Position numbers and translations under genes: made by a program. A stretch of DNA of 64,000 bases from Methanoregula sp. GTDB taxonomy: Archaea; Halobacteriota; Methanomicrobia; Methanomicrobiales; Methanospirillaceae. This document shows, piece after piece, positions 15,898 to 24,563 of this stretch; position 1 is the stretch's first letter; each line of letters opens with the position of its first letter. The notes beneath the pieces are model-generated. The model saw only the letters and a program-made list of their open reading frames with translations. It had not been told where the DNA came from and ran no database searches. The stretch covers positions 124,001 to 188,000 of the forward strand of contig NZ_JALOCH010000002.1 of assembly GCF_023227875.1 (NCBI RefSeq), given 5' to 3'.

Positions 15898-17544
15898 ATG
15901 GAGGAAAATTCAAGCCTGAAGAGAAAACGTATCATCGTATACGCGGGCGTATGCATTATCGTGATCATTGCATTATGCATTGCTGCATGGGGTTCCGGAA
16001 TCGGTAATGCTGCATGGGGTATGACGAAAAACAAGGAGATCTCCGCAGATGAGGTCATTATTCCGGTCAGTTCCTCGTCATCAATTACCTATACCAGCAA
16101 CATGCAGAAAGGCGGCGTGCCACCCGGGATTTACCAGGGACTGATTATAAAGGACCTCAACGGCACGTTCGATCCCGCTCTTGCCAAAAGCTGGGATATC
16201 TCCGCCGATGCAAAAACCTGGACATTTCACCTTGCGAGGGACGCAATCTGGAGCGATGGTGTCCCGTTCACTTGTGCTGATGTGAAGTTTACCAACGATT
16301 ACATGAAATCCAACAACCTCACGCTGGCATACGTGCTCACCGATGTCCAGTCCATTGACTGCCCCGACCCCTCAACGGCCGTCGTCACGCTAAAGACCTC
16401 CTATTCTGGTTTCCTCGATCAGATCTCGCGCCAGCCGGGTATCACTATCTCCCCCAAGCATTTCTGGGAGAGCATCCCCGACCCGCAGCACTACGAGGAT
16501 AAGCAGTTCATTGGTACCGGCCCGTTTGTCTTTGACCAGGATACCGCCGGGTATGTCCGCCTGCTGCGGAATGATGCCTATTATGGAAAAAAGGCACAGA
16601 TCAGCGGCGTGGTCCTCAAGGTGATCACCAACCCGGACAGCCAGGTGCTGGCGCTGAAGAATAGCGAGATCGATGTTGTCTCCGATATCTCCCCCGCGGT
16701 GGCTAAGAGCCTGAAGGGCGAGAAGGACATCGCCATGTACACGATAAAAGATACCGGTGCGTATGAAGTCGCCTTCAACCTCGCGCAATACCCGGCGAAT
16801 ATCACTGGATTCAGGAAAGCGATGAGCCATGCCGTGGACCGCGATACGATCAGTTCCCTGTTCGGGACCGGCCGGCCTACGGAGACCACATTCCTGATCC
16901 CGAGCCTTGCCGGAAGGTATGTCAACCCGGAAGACGTGGGCATGTACACCTATAACCTGAGTACGGCACGGGAGATCCTGAAGAGTGCCGGGTTTACCTG
17001 GGACGGGAAGGGTTTGCTCCTCGGTCCGGATGGAAACGTGGTCACGCTCACCATCCCGCTCGGCACCAAGGGCCAGGCCAGTGGAGGAAACCAGAAGATC
17101 GTTTCCGTACTGAAAAATGACTGGGAAAAACTGGGAATCACCTTGAGCACGGTCTCGTACGACGACCAGAAGCAGTATAAAAAGGCAATCAACGCCAACG
17201 CGGTCTTCCTCGATTCGTTCCCGGTGACCCTGCATGACGACGCGGATGCATTAGTGAATTTTGCAGTTACTCCCACCCAGAAAACAAATTATTACAACTA
17301 TAACAATCCCGAATATAACGCCCTTGTCTCCACGATCCGGAATACAGCGGACCAGCAGGAGATCCTGAAGATGGCGTACCAGATGCAGGATCTCCTTGCA
17401 CGGGACATCCCTACCGTGCCGGTCTGCACATCCGATACGATTGTCGCGTATCGCTCGGACCGGTTCACCGGGTGGGACTTGGGTCCGGGATACTACAGTG
17501 TGACAGATCCGCGGGTACTGACTAACCTGACCCCGGTGAAATGA
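15898..17544 (+). CDS. Dpp/Opp/Nik-type ABC importer substrate-binding protein
   Basis: 548 residues. A single N-terminal membrane segment (about 12-32) anchors it outside the cell; no lipobox cysteine is visible. The rest is a family-5 solute-binding protein: YQGLIIKDLNGTFDPALAKSWDIS, TWTFHLARDAIWSDGVPFTCADV, FIGTGPFVF and AMSHAVDRDTISSLFGTGRP are standard segments. Family 5 binds peptides, opines, nickel or metallophores, and the ligand cannot be told from motifs. It starts a five-gene operon with two permeases and two ATPases. Confidence 0.9.
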   Translation: MEENSSLKRKRIIVYAGVCIIVIIALCIAAWGSGIGNAAWGMTKNKEISADEVIIPVSSSSSITYTSNMQKGGVPPGIYQGLIIKDLNGTFDPALAKSWDISADAKTWTFHLARDAIWSDGVPFTCADVKFTNDYMKSNNLTLAYVLTDVQSIDCPDPSTAVVTLKTSYSGFLDQISRQPGITISPKHFWESIPDPQHYEDKQFIGTGPFVFDQDTAGYVRLLRNDAYYGKKAQISGVVLKVITNPDSQVLALKNSEIDVVSDISPAVAKSLKGEKDIAMYTIKDTGAYEVAFNLAQYPANITGFRKAMSHAVDRDTISSLFGTGRPTETTFLIPSLAGRYVNPEDVGMYTYNLSTAREILKSAGFTWDGKGLLLGPDGNVVTLTIPLGTKGQASGGNQKIVSVLKNDWEKLGITLSTVSYDDQKQYKKAINANAVFLDSFPVTLHDDADALVNFAVTPTQKTNYYNYNNPEYNALVSTIRNTADQQEILKMAYQMQDLLARDIPTVPVCTSDTIVAYRSDRFTGWDLGPGYYSVTDPRVLTNLTPVK

Positions 17545-17572
17545 CCGGGGTAATCTGTCCGGGAAGACCGGC

Positions 17573-18553
17573 ATGATCGATGGGCACTACCTCCTGCGGA
17601 GGATCGGTTACAGCGGTGCAGCGTTCTTCGTCTGCATAACGATCACTTTTTTTATTTTGCACCTGATGCCCGGGGATTACATCACCAATTATCTCCTTTC
17701 CCTGTCACACACCATTCCTCAGGAAGCCGTGGACCAGTTCTACCAGCAGTACGGGCTTGACCGCCCCCTCGGGGAACAGTACATCATCTATATCTGTAAT
17801 ATCCTGCAGGGCCAGTGGGGATACTCGTACCAGTACGGCCTCCCGGTTTTTCCCATGATCATGCAGAAACTCTCCTGGTCGCTCGTCATCCTGCTCCCCG
17901 CAGTCCTCCTTGGGATTATTATCGGCATCGTGCTCGGCGCATGGTCCGGGTGGAGGTCCGGGGGGAAGAAGGACCTTGCGCTTTTCAATATCATGATCGT
18001 GTTCCGGGCGATCCCGGAATTCTGGTGGGCGATCATGGCGGTGTGGGTCTTTGCCTTTTACCTGCAGTGGTTCCCGCTCGGGGGATTTACCAGTATCAGC
18101 GTCCTCATCTCCGGCCTGAACCCGTGGGATGTCCTGTACCATGCCATCCTCCCGATCTGCCTGATGACATCCTTTGTAGCAACCGGAAACTACTACATGA
18201 TGCGTAACTCGATGATCGCGGTCATCGGGGAGGACTACATCACAACGGCCCGGGCAAAGGGGCTGGACGAACGTGCTGTCCTCTGGCGTCATGCGCTGAA
18301 AAACGCACTCCTGCCCATGGTGACGATGACGACATTCCAGGTCGCCGGCATCATCATGGGCAATGTCTTCATCGAGACGGTCTTCTCCTGGCCAGGGATC
18401 GGTCTCCTGACCACCGACGCGCTCAGGATGCGGGACCTGCCCCTTCTCGAAGGGATCTTCCTCTTAGACGCCCTCATGACAATCGGCGCCATGCTGGCCG
18501 CCGACATCCTTGCCTCGTACCTGGACCCGCGGATCCGGATGGGTGACCAATGA
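17573..18553 (+). CDS. ABC importer permease, DppB/NikB type
   Basis: 326 residues with about six membrane helices. The N-terminal helix is followed by LHLMPGDYITNYLL and QQYGLDRPLGEQYIIY, and the EAA loop is ITTARAKGLDERAVLWRHALKNALLP, all characteristic of DppB/OppB/NikB (quoted here split around residue 240). It forms the membrane channel with the next gene, whose start overlaps its stop by ATGA (18550-18553). Confidence 0.92.
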   Translation: MIDGHYLLRRIGYSGAAFFVCITITFFILHLMPGDYITNYLLSLSHTIPQEAVDQFYQQYGLDRPLGEQYIIYICNILQGQWGYSYQYGLPVFPMIMQKLSWSLVILLPAVLLGIIIGIVLGAWSGWRSGGKKDLALFNIMIVFRAIPEFWWAIMAVWVFAFYLQWFPLGGFTSISVLISGLNPWDVLYHAILPICLMTSFVATGNYYMMRNSMIAVIGEDYITTARAKGLDERAVLWRHALKNALLPMVTMTTFQVAGIIMGNVFIETVFSWPGIGLLTTDALRMRDLPLLEGIFLLDALMTIGAMLAADILASYLDPRIRMGDQ

Positions 18554-19371
18554 CCAGGAATGCATTCCTCTGGATAAGCGTCGCGATCCTCGCTCTTTAT
18601 TTTACGGTTGCACTGCTGGCACCCTTCATCGCGCCCTATGGCGCCACGGAGATCGTCGGCGCTCCCCTCCAACCCCCGGACCGCGGACACCTGTTCGGGA
18701 CAAATGACGTGGGCCAGGACATCTTTTCCCAGCTGGTGTACGGGTCCCGGGTTACCCTGATCTTCGGGTTCTGCTCCGCATTATTATCGGTATCAATCAG
18801 TACCTGTGCCGGTATTGTCCTCGGGTATTACGGGGGAAATATCGACGAGGTCGTCTGCAGGATTCTCGACATCCTGATGCCCATCCCCATCTTCCCCCTG
18901 CTCATCGTGCTGACCACGTTCTTCAACCCCGGGGTGGTGCAGGTCAGCATCCTGATGGGGGTCCTCGGGAGTATCCACGGGATCCGCCTCATCCGGGCAC
19001 CGGCGCTCTCGCTTGCGGAGACACCGTTTATCGAAGGGGCCAGATCGATCGGGGCAACGGATCTCCGCATCATGTCCCGGCATATCCTCCCCAACCTGAT
19101 GCCGGTCGTGACCGCGAAATTCGTCTCATCGTCACAACATTATCTCGTGATGGGGGTGGGACTGAGCTTCATCGGGCTCTGGGACACCATGACCGTGGAC
19201 TGGGGCTCGATGATCCAGAACGCCTATTCGAGCGGTGCACTTTCGCTGGGCCTCTGGTGGTGGATCCTCCCGCCCGGCATCGCGGTTGTCGGCATCTCCC
19301 TTGCCCTTGCCCTTGCCGGCTACAGCCTCGAAGAGTCCTTCAATCCCCGGACAGAGGTGAACCGCATATGA
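18550..19371 (+). CDS. ABC importer permease, DppC/NikC type
   Basis: 273 residues, about six helices. Family signs are APYGATEIVGAPLQPPDRGH, LFGTNDVGQDIFSQLVYGSR near residue 50-70, and the EAA loop SLAETPFIEGARSIGATDLRI with HILPNLMPV. It pairs with the preceding permease. Both junctions are 4-base ATGA overlaps, so the operon is translationally coupled. Confidence 0.92.
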   Translation: MTRNAFLWISVAILALYFTVALLAPFIAPYGATEIVGAPLQPPDRGHLFGTNDVGQDIFSQLVYGSRVTLIFGFCSALLSVSISTCAGIVLGYYGGNIDEVVCRILDILMPIPIFPLLIVLTTFFNPGVVQVSILMGVLGSIHGIRLIRAPALSLAETPFIEGARSIGATDLRIMSRHILPNLMPVVTAKFVSSSQHYLVMGVGLSFIGLWDTMTVDWGSMIQNAYSSGALSLGLWWWILPPGIAVVGISLALALAGYSLEESFNPRTEVNRI

Positions 19372-20303
19372 GCCTGCTTGCTGTCAGCAATCTATCCGTG
19401 CAGTTCGAGGGACGGGCCGGCACGGTGCCGGTGCTTGACCACATCGACCTTGAGATCAACACGGGCGAACAGGTCGCCCTTATCGGGGAGTCCGGGTGTG
19501 GCAAAACCGTCTTCGGGATGTCGGTGATGCGGCTTCTCCCGTCAAATGCCCGGGTCACCGGGTCTGCCCGGTATGCCGGAAGGGATCTTATACTTGCTGA
19601 CGAACGGGAGATGCAACAGGTCCGCGGGAAAAAGATTGCCATGATCTCCCAGAACTCCGCGTTCGCTCTCAACCCGGTCCTTACGATCGGCGACCAGATC
19701 GCAGAACCCCTCACTCTTCACACATCCTGCCGGGGAAATGATCTGCACCGGGAAGTGATCGCGTTGCTCACCAGCCTTGGGATCGAACGCCCGGAAGAGA
19801 ATATGCAGAAGTACCCCCACCAGTTCTCCGGGGGCATGCGGGAGCGTATCCTGATCGCCATGGCACTTGCCTGTAACCCGGACCTCATCATTGCCGATGA
19901 ACCGACCTCCGGGCTCGATGCACTGGTGAAGGCGCAGATCCTGGAGCTCCTGAGGACCGTCATGCAGGACCGGACACTTCTCCTGATCACACACGATCTC
20001 GGGACGGCATCCGCTCTTGCATCGCATACGGCAGTAATGTACGCAGGGGAGATCGTGGAGTACGGCCCGACCCAGGACCTCTTCACGTACCCCCTGCACC
20101 CGTACACGCAGGGACTTATAGCGGCATCCCCCTCGGCAGGATTTCATCCCATCCCCGGTGTGAGCCCGGCACCGGGTCAGGTGCCTTCCGGTTGCTGGTT
20201 CTGCCCGCGATGCTCCTGTGCAATGGATCGGTGCAGTACTGTCCATCCCTCATTAAAGAAGACCGGAACGAACCGGCAGGTCAGGTGTCTCCGGTATGAT
20301 TGA
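19368..20303 (+). CDS. ABC importer ATPase, DppD/NikD type
   Basis: 311 residues from ATG 19368, chosen because it overlaps the upstream stop (ATGA) and opens with MSLLAVSNLSVQFEG, the usual DppD start. Walker A is GESGCGKT, the signature motif is FSGGMRERILIAMAL, Walker B is DLIIADEPTSGLD and the H-loop is LLLITHDLG. The C-terminus carries a cysteine cluster (CWFCPRCSC, then Cys before and after it) as in Opp/Dpp ATPases, where some bind a [4Fe-4S] cluster. It energises import together with the next gene. Confidence 0.93.
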   Translation: MSLLAVSNLSVQFEGRAGTVPVLDHIDLEINTGEQVALIGESGCGKTVFGMSVMRLLPSNARVTGSARYAGRDLILADEREMQQVRGKKIAMISQNSAFALNPVLTIGDQIAEPLTLHTSCRGNDLHREVIALLTSLGIERPEENMQKYPHQFSGGMRERILIAMALACNPDLIIADEPTSGLDALVKAQILELLRTVMQDRTLLLITHDLGTASALASHTAVMYAGEIVEYGPTQDLFTYPLHPYTQGLIAASPSAGFHPIPGVSPAPGQVPSGCWFCPRCSCAMDRCSTVHPSLKKTGTNRQVRCLRYD

Positions 20304-21111
20304 GGTCGATGCTGTTTCTAAGTATTACACTTCAGGATTCTTCTCAAGGATTCGGACCTACGCTGTAGAGGATGTATCGCTCTCCATTAACCGCGGAGAG
20401 GCGCTCGGCCTTGTCGGGGAGAGCGGGAGCGGGAAGTCCACGCTTGGGAGGATGATGCTCCGGCTCGTGGAGCCCAGCGCCGGAAGGGTCGTGTTTGACG
20501 GGATCGACCTGCGTGCACTCAAAACACCGGCCATGCGGCAGCTCCGGCCCCGGATGCAGATCGTGTTCCAGGACCCCGATACTGCGCTGGACCCCCGGAT
20601 GACCATCGGGGAGTCCGTTGCTGAACCGCTCATGGTCTGGCAACAGGGGAGCCGCCATGAGAGAGACGACCGGGTCCTGGAACTCTTCGCAATGGTCGGC
20701 CTCCAACCGGAGCTTGCGGACCGCCGGCCCTTCGAGCTCTCCGGCGGACAGAAACAGCGGGCCGCACTTGCCCGGGCCATTGTACTGGAGCCGGAGTTCA
20801 TCGTCCTTGACGAGCCCACCGCAGCGCTCGACCTCTCGGTTCAGGCCCAGATCTTAAGCCTCGTCCAGGTGCTCCGGAAGCGGATGGACCTGACACTCCT
20901 CTTCATCTCCCACGACCTCCAGGTGGTGGAACAGATGAGCGGTTCCGTGGCCGTGCTGCATAAAGGAAGAATTGTGGAGTCCGGCAGGACTGCCGATATC
21001 CTGCATCGCCCGTCACACCCCTATACAATCCAGCTGGTGGAGGCTGCCCGGAAGAGTGAGGAATGGTTCGGTAAGCAGCGTGGCAATCACGGTTCCGGTG
21101 ATGAGGTTTGA
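20296..21111 (+). CDS. ABC importer ATPase, DppF/NikE type
   Basis: 271 residues; starts inside the end of the previous gene (8-base overlap). Walker A GESGSGKST, signature LSGGQKQRAALARAI, Walker B EFIVLDEPTAALDLSVQ and H-loop LLFISHDLQ are intact. The C-terminal extension ends soon after HPYTIQLVEAA, so there is no long substrate-family tail. This is the last gene of the importer operon. Confidence 0.93.
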   Translation: MIEVDAVSKYYTSGFFSRIRTYAVEDVSLSINRGEALGLVGESGSGKSTLGRMMLRLVEPSAGRVVFDGIDLRALKTPAMRQLRPRMQIVFQDPDTALDPRMTIGESVAEPLMVWQQGSRHERDDRVLELFAMVGLQPELADRRPFELSGGQKQRAALARAIVLEPEFIVLDEPTAALDLSVQAQILSLVQVLRKRMDLTLLFISHDLQVVEQMSGSVAVLHKGRIVESGRTADILHRPSHPYTIQLVEAARKSEEWFGKQRGNHGSGDEV

Positions 21112-21354
21112 AGTTACCCGATTCCAGCGCTTTTTCACGAGGGAACAGTTCCACGTTGGATACAATCCATATATTAATAAAAAATAATTAACAAATGGTA
21201 ATTGTTTAATACATTTAATTAAAATTCATTAGGTACGATGGCTGGACTGGTGGGCAGTTATGATAGTTTGATCTGTCCCCCCTCTCACAGATCGGTTGAC
21301 GAACAAAGAGGCCGGCTCGGAAAAACGGCAATCATTTTTTAAAAATGATCCGCC
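21112..21354 (+). promoter_or_regulatory. Methyltransferase promoter region with AATTAACAAATG palindrome
   Basis: No gene. An imperfect inverted repeat ATTAACA...TGTTTAAT lies at about 21187-21210 within an AT-rich stretch. Very similar strings (AATTAACAAATG...TTGTTAAAT, followed by TTTAATTAA) occur before the pilin array at about 25406-25435. A common regulator or a common promoter architecture would explain this. Confidence 0.4.
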
Positions 21355-22101
21355 ATGACAGAAACCGTTGACCCTTTCTGGAAATATGACGAAGATGCCT
21401 GCCAGTGCAATGAGTTTACAAGAGCCACATATGCCCGGATCTACCCGGTCATTGCGGATCAGATCCTCGAACGGACGGGGATTACGAAGGGTGCCTGCCT
21501 TGATGTGGGATCCGGGCCGGCATTGCTTGCGATGGCCCTTGCCCTTCTGTCGGACCTTCGCGTGACAGCGCTCGACAGCTCACCAGGTATGTATGAACTG
21601 GCACGCAAGAATATCCGGGACCGGTGCATGGAAGATCTTGTTGTCCCTGTTATCGGGGATGTCCACGCGATCCCGGCAGCGGATGCCGCGTTCAGTCTCG
21701 TGGTCAGCCGGGGGTCGTTCCATTCCTGGGAAGACCTTCCTGCGGCGTTTTTGGAAATCTCCCGGGTCCTCCGGCCAAGTGGCATGGCCTATATCGGAGG
21801 AGGATATGGCAGTGCCCGGATCCGTGACGAAGTACTTGCAGACCGCAGGGAGCGCGAGTTCGTGGGCGATCCCGCGTATCCTCCAAGACCCCGGTTCCCT
21901 AAGTTCAGTGTCAGAGAAATTGAGGCATCGCTCGAAGTGGCCGGGATCAGCGATTACCGGATCATCAGCGATGATTCAGGATTCTGGATAATCATCCGGA
22001 AAAATGAAGAACAAAAAAACCGGCATGGTCCTGCATTGGGTAAAGAAACCGATCCGGAAAACCTGCCGCAATTTCACGATGGATTCTTTTTTTCACAATG
22101 A
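21355..22101 (+). CDS. Class I SAM-dependent methyltransferase (cluster 1, second copy)
   Basis: 248 residues. Motif I is CLDVGSGPALLAMALA, motif II TALDSSPGM, then FSLVVSRGSFHSW and RVLRPSGMAYIGGGYG. It is a paralogue of the 13908-14576 protein over its whole core, with an extra polar C-terminal tail (NEEQKNRHG onward, about 35 residues) of unknown use. It stands 243 bases after the importer operon behind its own likely promoter. Substrate unknown. Confidence 0.85.
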   Translation: MTETVDPFWKYDEDACQCNEFTRATYARIYPVIADQILERTGITKGACLDVGSGPALLAMALALLSDLRVTALDSSPGMYELARKNIRDRCMEDLVVPVIGDVHAIPAADAAFSLVVSRGSFHSWEDLPAAFLEISRVLRPSGMAYIGGGYGSARIRDEVLADRREREFVGDPAYPPRPRFPKFSVREIEASLEVAGISDYRIISDDSGFWIIIRKNEEQKNRHGPALGKETDPENLPQFHDGFFFSQ

Positions 22102-22114
22102 TCGTGCACCAGCA

Positions 22115-22575
22115 TACGGGATTTAAAAAAACCGGCAGAGCGGCCTGCGCAAAAAAGATCCTGCCCGTAAAAAATTCCGAAACCTGCGTTTAGTACCCTG
22201 CCAGAAACCGGCTGCGATCCCTACAACCACTCCTGCCGCTCTCCTCCGATCCCCCGGATCCGGTACTCACAGCCGCTCCCGGACCCATCCCGAACTTGTG
22301 GAAGGGGCAGATCCCCGGATTAAAAGGGTCCTATTAGCGCAGTTTTACCTCTCCGGTGTGAAATCCGGAAATCCGGGGCAATACAGAGCGATTTAAAATG
22401 ATTTCCGCAGGTGTTTTTAGGGAATTCCGCAGTTTTTCGGGTTCCCGAAAAAATGGGCTTGCGGAGAAATCGCTCAAAATAACCTCTGTTTGCCAAAAGA
22501 AGGCTGTTTTCAGATTAGGGGGCTTGTCACCGATCCAATACTCTGACAGGATATGTTCTCCGACGTAAGCTAGGT
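22115..22575. repeat. Long dispersed repeat, copy 1 (longest)
   Basis: This gene-free stretch begins with a region rich in CCGGCAGAGCGGCC-type sequence and continues into a core starting AAAAGGGTCCTATTAG (22320) and running through TGATTTCCGCAGGTG to TTCGGGTTCCCGAAAAA, then a tail ending ATGTTCTCCGACG. The core recurs at 24887, 36038 and 38975; the left part is shared with copy 3 and the right tail with copy 4. No ORF is conserved across copies. All four copies border toxin-antitoxin genes. It may be a non-autonomous mobile element or an RNA gene. Confidence 0.7.
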
Positions 22576-22654
22576 TCCCCATGAGAAAAAACACCCGCTC
22601 TATCGCACATACTTTAATGATAACAGGAGTGATACGAAGTGTACGGTATCGGGT

Positions 22655-22927
22655 ATGACAACGATAACAGCACGGGTCCTCGATGGTTTCCATCTCGAAC
22701 TGGAGAAAGGAATCACGACAAAAACCGGTGATGAGATCGTTGTGAAAATCGTGTATCAAAGTCAGAAGGACTTTCATACACATTTGATGAAAATGCCCGA
22801 AGCATTTTCATGCCAAATCATTGAAAAAAAACCTGTTGCATCACTTCGCGGAGCATGGGGCGTTGATGTGGATAGTGCAGACTTTGTCGATACCCTGCGA
22901 AAATCCAGGGCAATCGAAGAGTTCTGA
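22655..22927 (+). CDS. VapB-like antitoxin, copy 1 (intact)
   Basis: 90 residues. The N-terminal half (TARVLDGFHLELEKG, then GDEIVVKIV) resembles small beta-rich antitoxins; the C-terminus has the acidic stretch DVDSADFVDTLRKSR expected to wrap a toxin. The gene is followed by a decayed PIN-domain toxin (22985-23162), which is the main reason for the VapB-like call. Two damaged copies occur at 23771 and about 36890, and an upstream block of about 80 bases is shared with the 23771 copy. The last three residues and the stop codon lie in a hairpin cassette. Confidence 0.7.
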   Translation: MTTITARVLDGFHLELEKGITTKTGDEIVVKIVYQSQKDFHTHLMKMPEAFSCQIIEKKPVASLRGAWGVDVDSADFVDTLRKSRAIEEF

Positions 22928-22937
22928 TGAACTCTTC
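22916..22937. repeat. Hairpin cassette overlapping the vapB-like stop codon
   Basis: Perfect arms GAAGAGTTC/GAACTCTTC around loop TGAT; the loop supplies the TGA stop (22925-22927). The other vapB-like copies lack it, so the hairpin seems to have entered here and now forms the end of the protein. Confidence 0.7.
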
Positions 22938-22984
22938 TCATCCTCGAACCTCGCTTTGCTCGATTCTTCGGAAATCAAATCATT

Positions 22985-23162
22985 ATGAATTTTTTTCTGG
23001 GTACCAGCATCTGCATTGATGTGCTCCGGATGAACGGACCTTAATTAGTCCGTTGAACTGTTCGAAAGTTTTTCCGATGATAAAAATTCCGGGATTATTT
23101 CGGTCATCACGGTTGCGGAGCTTGGCGCCGGTGCTGCACTCTCTCCCCGTAAAGATGCCATG
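22985..23162 (+). pseudogene. Decayed VapC-type PIN-domain toxin
   Basis: From ATG 22985 the frame reads MNFFLGTSICIDVLRMNG, the PIN N-terminus with its first catalytic Asp, then stops at TAA. In another frame from 23058 it continues LFESFSDDKNSGIISVITVAEL-G-AGAA, the next PIN block with the conserved Glu in AEL. At least one frameshift plus stop codons and loss of the C-terminal half make it non-functional. The remainder is replaced by the hicB module. It identifies the 22655 gene as a probable VapB partner. Confidence 0.7.
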
Positions 23163-23216
23163 AAAAAAACCGGGGGCCAAACTGATCGGTAAAGGAGATA
23201 AACCCAAACGGACAAG

Positions 23217-23432
23217 ATGATGGTAATGAAGCTCAAGGTGCAGGTTGTCAAAGAAGAAGACGGGCGTTTCTCCGTCTTCGTGCCAGGACTGCCGGGCTGC
23301 ATGGCACAGGGGAATACGGAAGAAGAGGCGCTCCAGTCAATGAAGGACCTCATTCCTGAATACCTCGAATGCATGACAGAATCGGCAGCCAAGGCTCTCC
23401 CGCACGTCCGCGAGATCCTGGTTGTCGCATGA
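23217..23432 (+). CDS. hicB: HicB-family antitoxin
   Basis: 71 residues: beta-strand KLKVQVVKEEDGRFSVFVPGLPGC, then GNTEEEALQSMKDLI, the classic HicB pattern (split here at residue 28). It has the partial RNase-H-like fold only, without a C-terminal DNA-binding domain. The stop overlaps the hicA start by ATGA. A near-identical copy without hicA is at 36657. HicB neutralises HicA and represses the operon. Confidence 0.9.
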   Translation: MMVMKLKVQVVKEEDGRFSVFVPGLPGCMAQGNTEEEALQSMKDLIPEYLECMTESAAKALPHVREILVVA

Positions 23433-23644
23433 AGCAGCCGGTAGTCTCGGGACTGGAGATGATCAAGATTCTCCACCGGCGGGGGTGGACCGATATCCGC
23501 AAAACCAAGAAAGGCAGTCATCTCATCATGAAAAAAGAAGGGGTGTTCGACAATCTGGCGATCCCCCTTCATGATGAGCTCACCGTCGGCGTAATCCATC
23601 ATTGTATCGTGGTTGCCGGGCTGACCGGGGTGGATTTCGAATAA
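23429..23644 (+). CDS. hicA: HicA-family mRNA interferase toxin
   Basis: 71 residues from ATG 23429, which overlaps the hicB stop. It has the dsRBD-like HicA fold: LEMIKILHRRGW, then TKKGSHLIMKK with the catalytic His31, and a final beta strand IAIPLHDEL-like segment with VIHHCIVVAGL. HicA cleaves mRNA until bound by HicB. Gene order hicB-hicA is the reverse of the usual hicA-hicB but is common. Confidence 0.9.
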   Translation: MKQPVVSGLEMIKILHRRGWTDIRKTKKGSHLIMKKEGVFDNLAIPLHDELTVGVIHHCIVVAGLTGVDFE

Positions 23645-23770
23645 TGATCGCTTTAAGGAAAGCAACTCTTAGCGTACCACAGAAGCCTGGTTCCCCGTGA
23701 AAAAATACACCCGCGCCATCGCACAAACTTTAATGACAACAAGAGTGATACGGAGGGTACGGTATCGGGT

Positions 23771-24126
23771 ATGACAACGATAAAAGCACGGGTCCTCGAT
23801 GGTTTCCATCCCGGACTGGAGAAAGGAATCACGACAAAAACCGGTGATGAGATCTTTGTGAAAATCGTGTATCAAAGTCAGAAGGACTTTCATACACATT
23901 TGATGAAAATGCCCGAAGCATTTTCATGCCAAATCATTGAAAAAAAACCGGTTGCATCACTTCGCGGAGCATGAGGCGTTGATGTGGATAGTGCAGACTT
24001 TGTCGATACCCTGCGGAACTCCTGGAAGATTTAATGGAGACCAAAAAAAAGGATCGGCTTGTTTCAGATATGAAGCGCATTGAAGAAGAGGGAAAATTCG
24101 TTTCACTCTCGGAGATTAAAGAGTGA
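23771..24126 (+). pseudogene. Chimeric antitoxin remnant (VapB-like copy 2 joined to another antitoxin's tail)
   Basis: Residues 1-67 match the intact VapB-like copy, but the Trp codon after SLRGA is TGA (stop at 23974). The DNA keeps matching vapB to about 24012, then switches within the shared GCGGAA (24013-24018) to the 3' half of the 64-residue antitoxin found intact at 38018-38212, in a different reading frame. So it is a recombination product plus a nonsense mutation. A truncated 67-residue protein could still be made. Confidence 0.75.
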
Positions 24127-24200
24127 CTTTCAACCTTCTTATCGAACAAGACCAGATTGATAAGATCAACGGATTTAATGAAAAGAGCCGGAGAATCTAA
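24123..24200 (+). pseudogene. RelE-like toxin N-terminal remnant
   Basis: GTG 24123 overlaps the antitoxin-tail stop and encodes MTFNLLIEQDQIDKINGFN followed by EKSRRI and a stop. The -FNEKSRRI- segment is typical of the first helices of RelE/ParE toxins; the catalytic part is gone. An equally truncated version follows the intact antitoxin at 38209. Confidence 0.55.
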
Positions 24201-24275
24201 AGAAAAACCTGAATTAATCATGCACCTGCAACATTTTTGAACTCACCATGAGCAACAACGCATAGGTTTTTTTAA

Positions 24276-24299
24276 TATACTTGCGTATACCTAAGTATA
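24276..24299 (+). promoter_or_regulatory. Autoregulatory operator of the RHH/RelE module
   Basis: Nested palindrome: arms TATACTT/AAGTATA enclosing a central GTATAC, 24 bases, symmetric about 24287/24288. It ends on the antitoxin start codon and follows a T-tract promoter. This is the expected binding site of the ribbon-helix-helix antitoxin. The identical site is at 38362-38385. Confidence 0.65.
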
Positions 24300-24559
24300 T
24301 GCCAGAGGTAACAACCGTTAGGATGAGATCCGATACCAAGGCGCTCCTGGATGATCTGAAACTTACTCCCCGTGAGACCTACGATGAAGTTGTCCGCCGT
24401 CTGGCCGAAGCCGCATATGATGATGAGCCCATGACTCCGGAAGAGATTGAAGCCATGGAAGAGGGGATAGCAGATCTCAAGGCAGGCCGGGTCCGGTCGC
24501 TCCGCGATATAATGAAGGACCTGGGCGATGACAAAGTGATCGAGTCCAGGAATTTGTGA
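24299..24559 (+). CDS. Ribbon-helix-helix antitoxin, copy 1
   Basis: 86 residues from ATG 24299 (the upstream TTG lies within the operator). TTVRMRSDTKALLDDLKL followed by RETYDEVVRRLAE is a ribbon-helix-helix DNA-binding domain; the C-terminal half (EEIEAMEEGIADLKAGRVRS) is the toxin-binding tail. It precedes a RelE-like toxin by 4 bases. At the protein level it equals the copy at 38385. Confidence 0.85.
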   Translation: MPEVTTVRMRSDTKALLDDLKLTPRETYDEVVRRLAEAAYDDEPMTPEEIEAMEEGIADLKAGRVRSLRDIMKDLGDDKVIESRNL

Positions 24560-24563
24560 TTCC

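Noticed and set aside
16390..17235. 281-codon minus-strand frame opposite the family-5 binding protein
   Set aside because: No domain or plausible ribosome site, and the plus-strand gene is well supported.
15898..21111. Firm naming of the importer as nickel (Nik) or dipeptide (Dpp)
   Set aside because: Family-5 binding proteins and their permeases do not allow ligand assignment from the motifs visible here.
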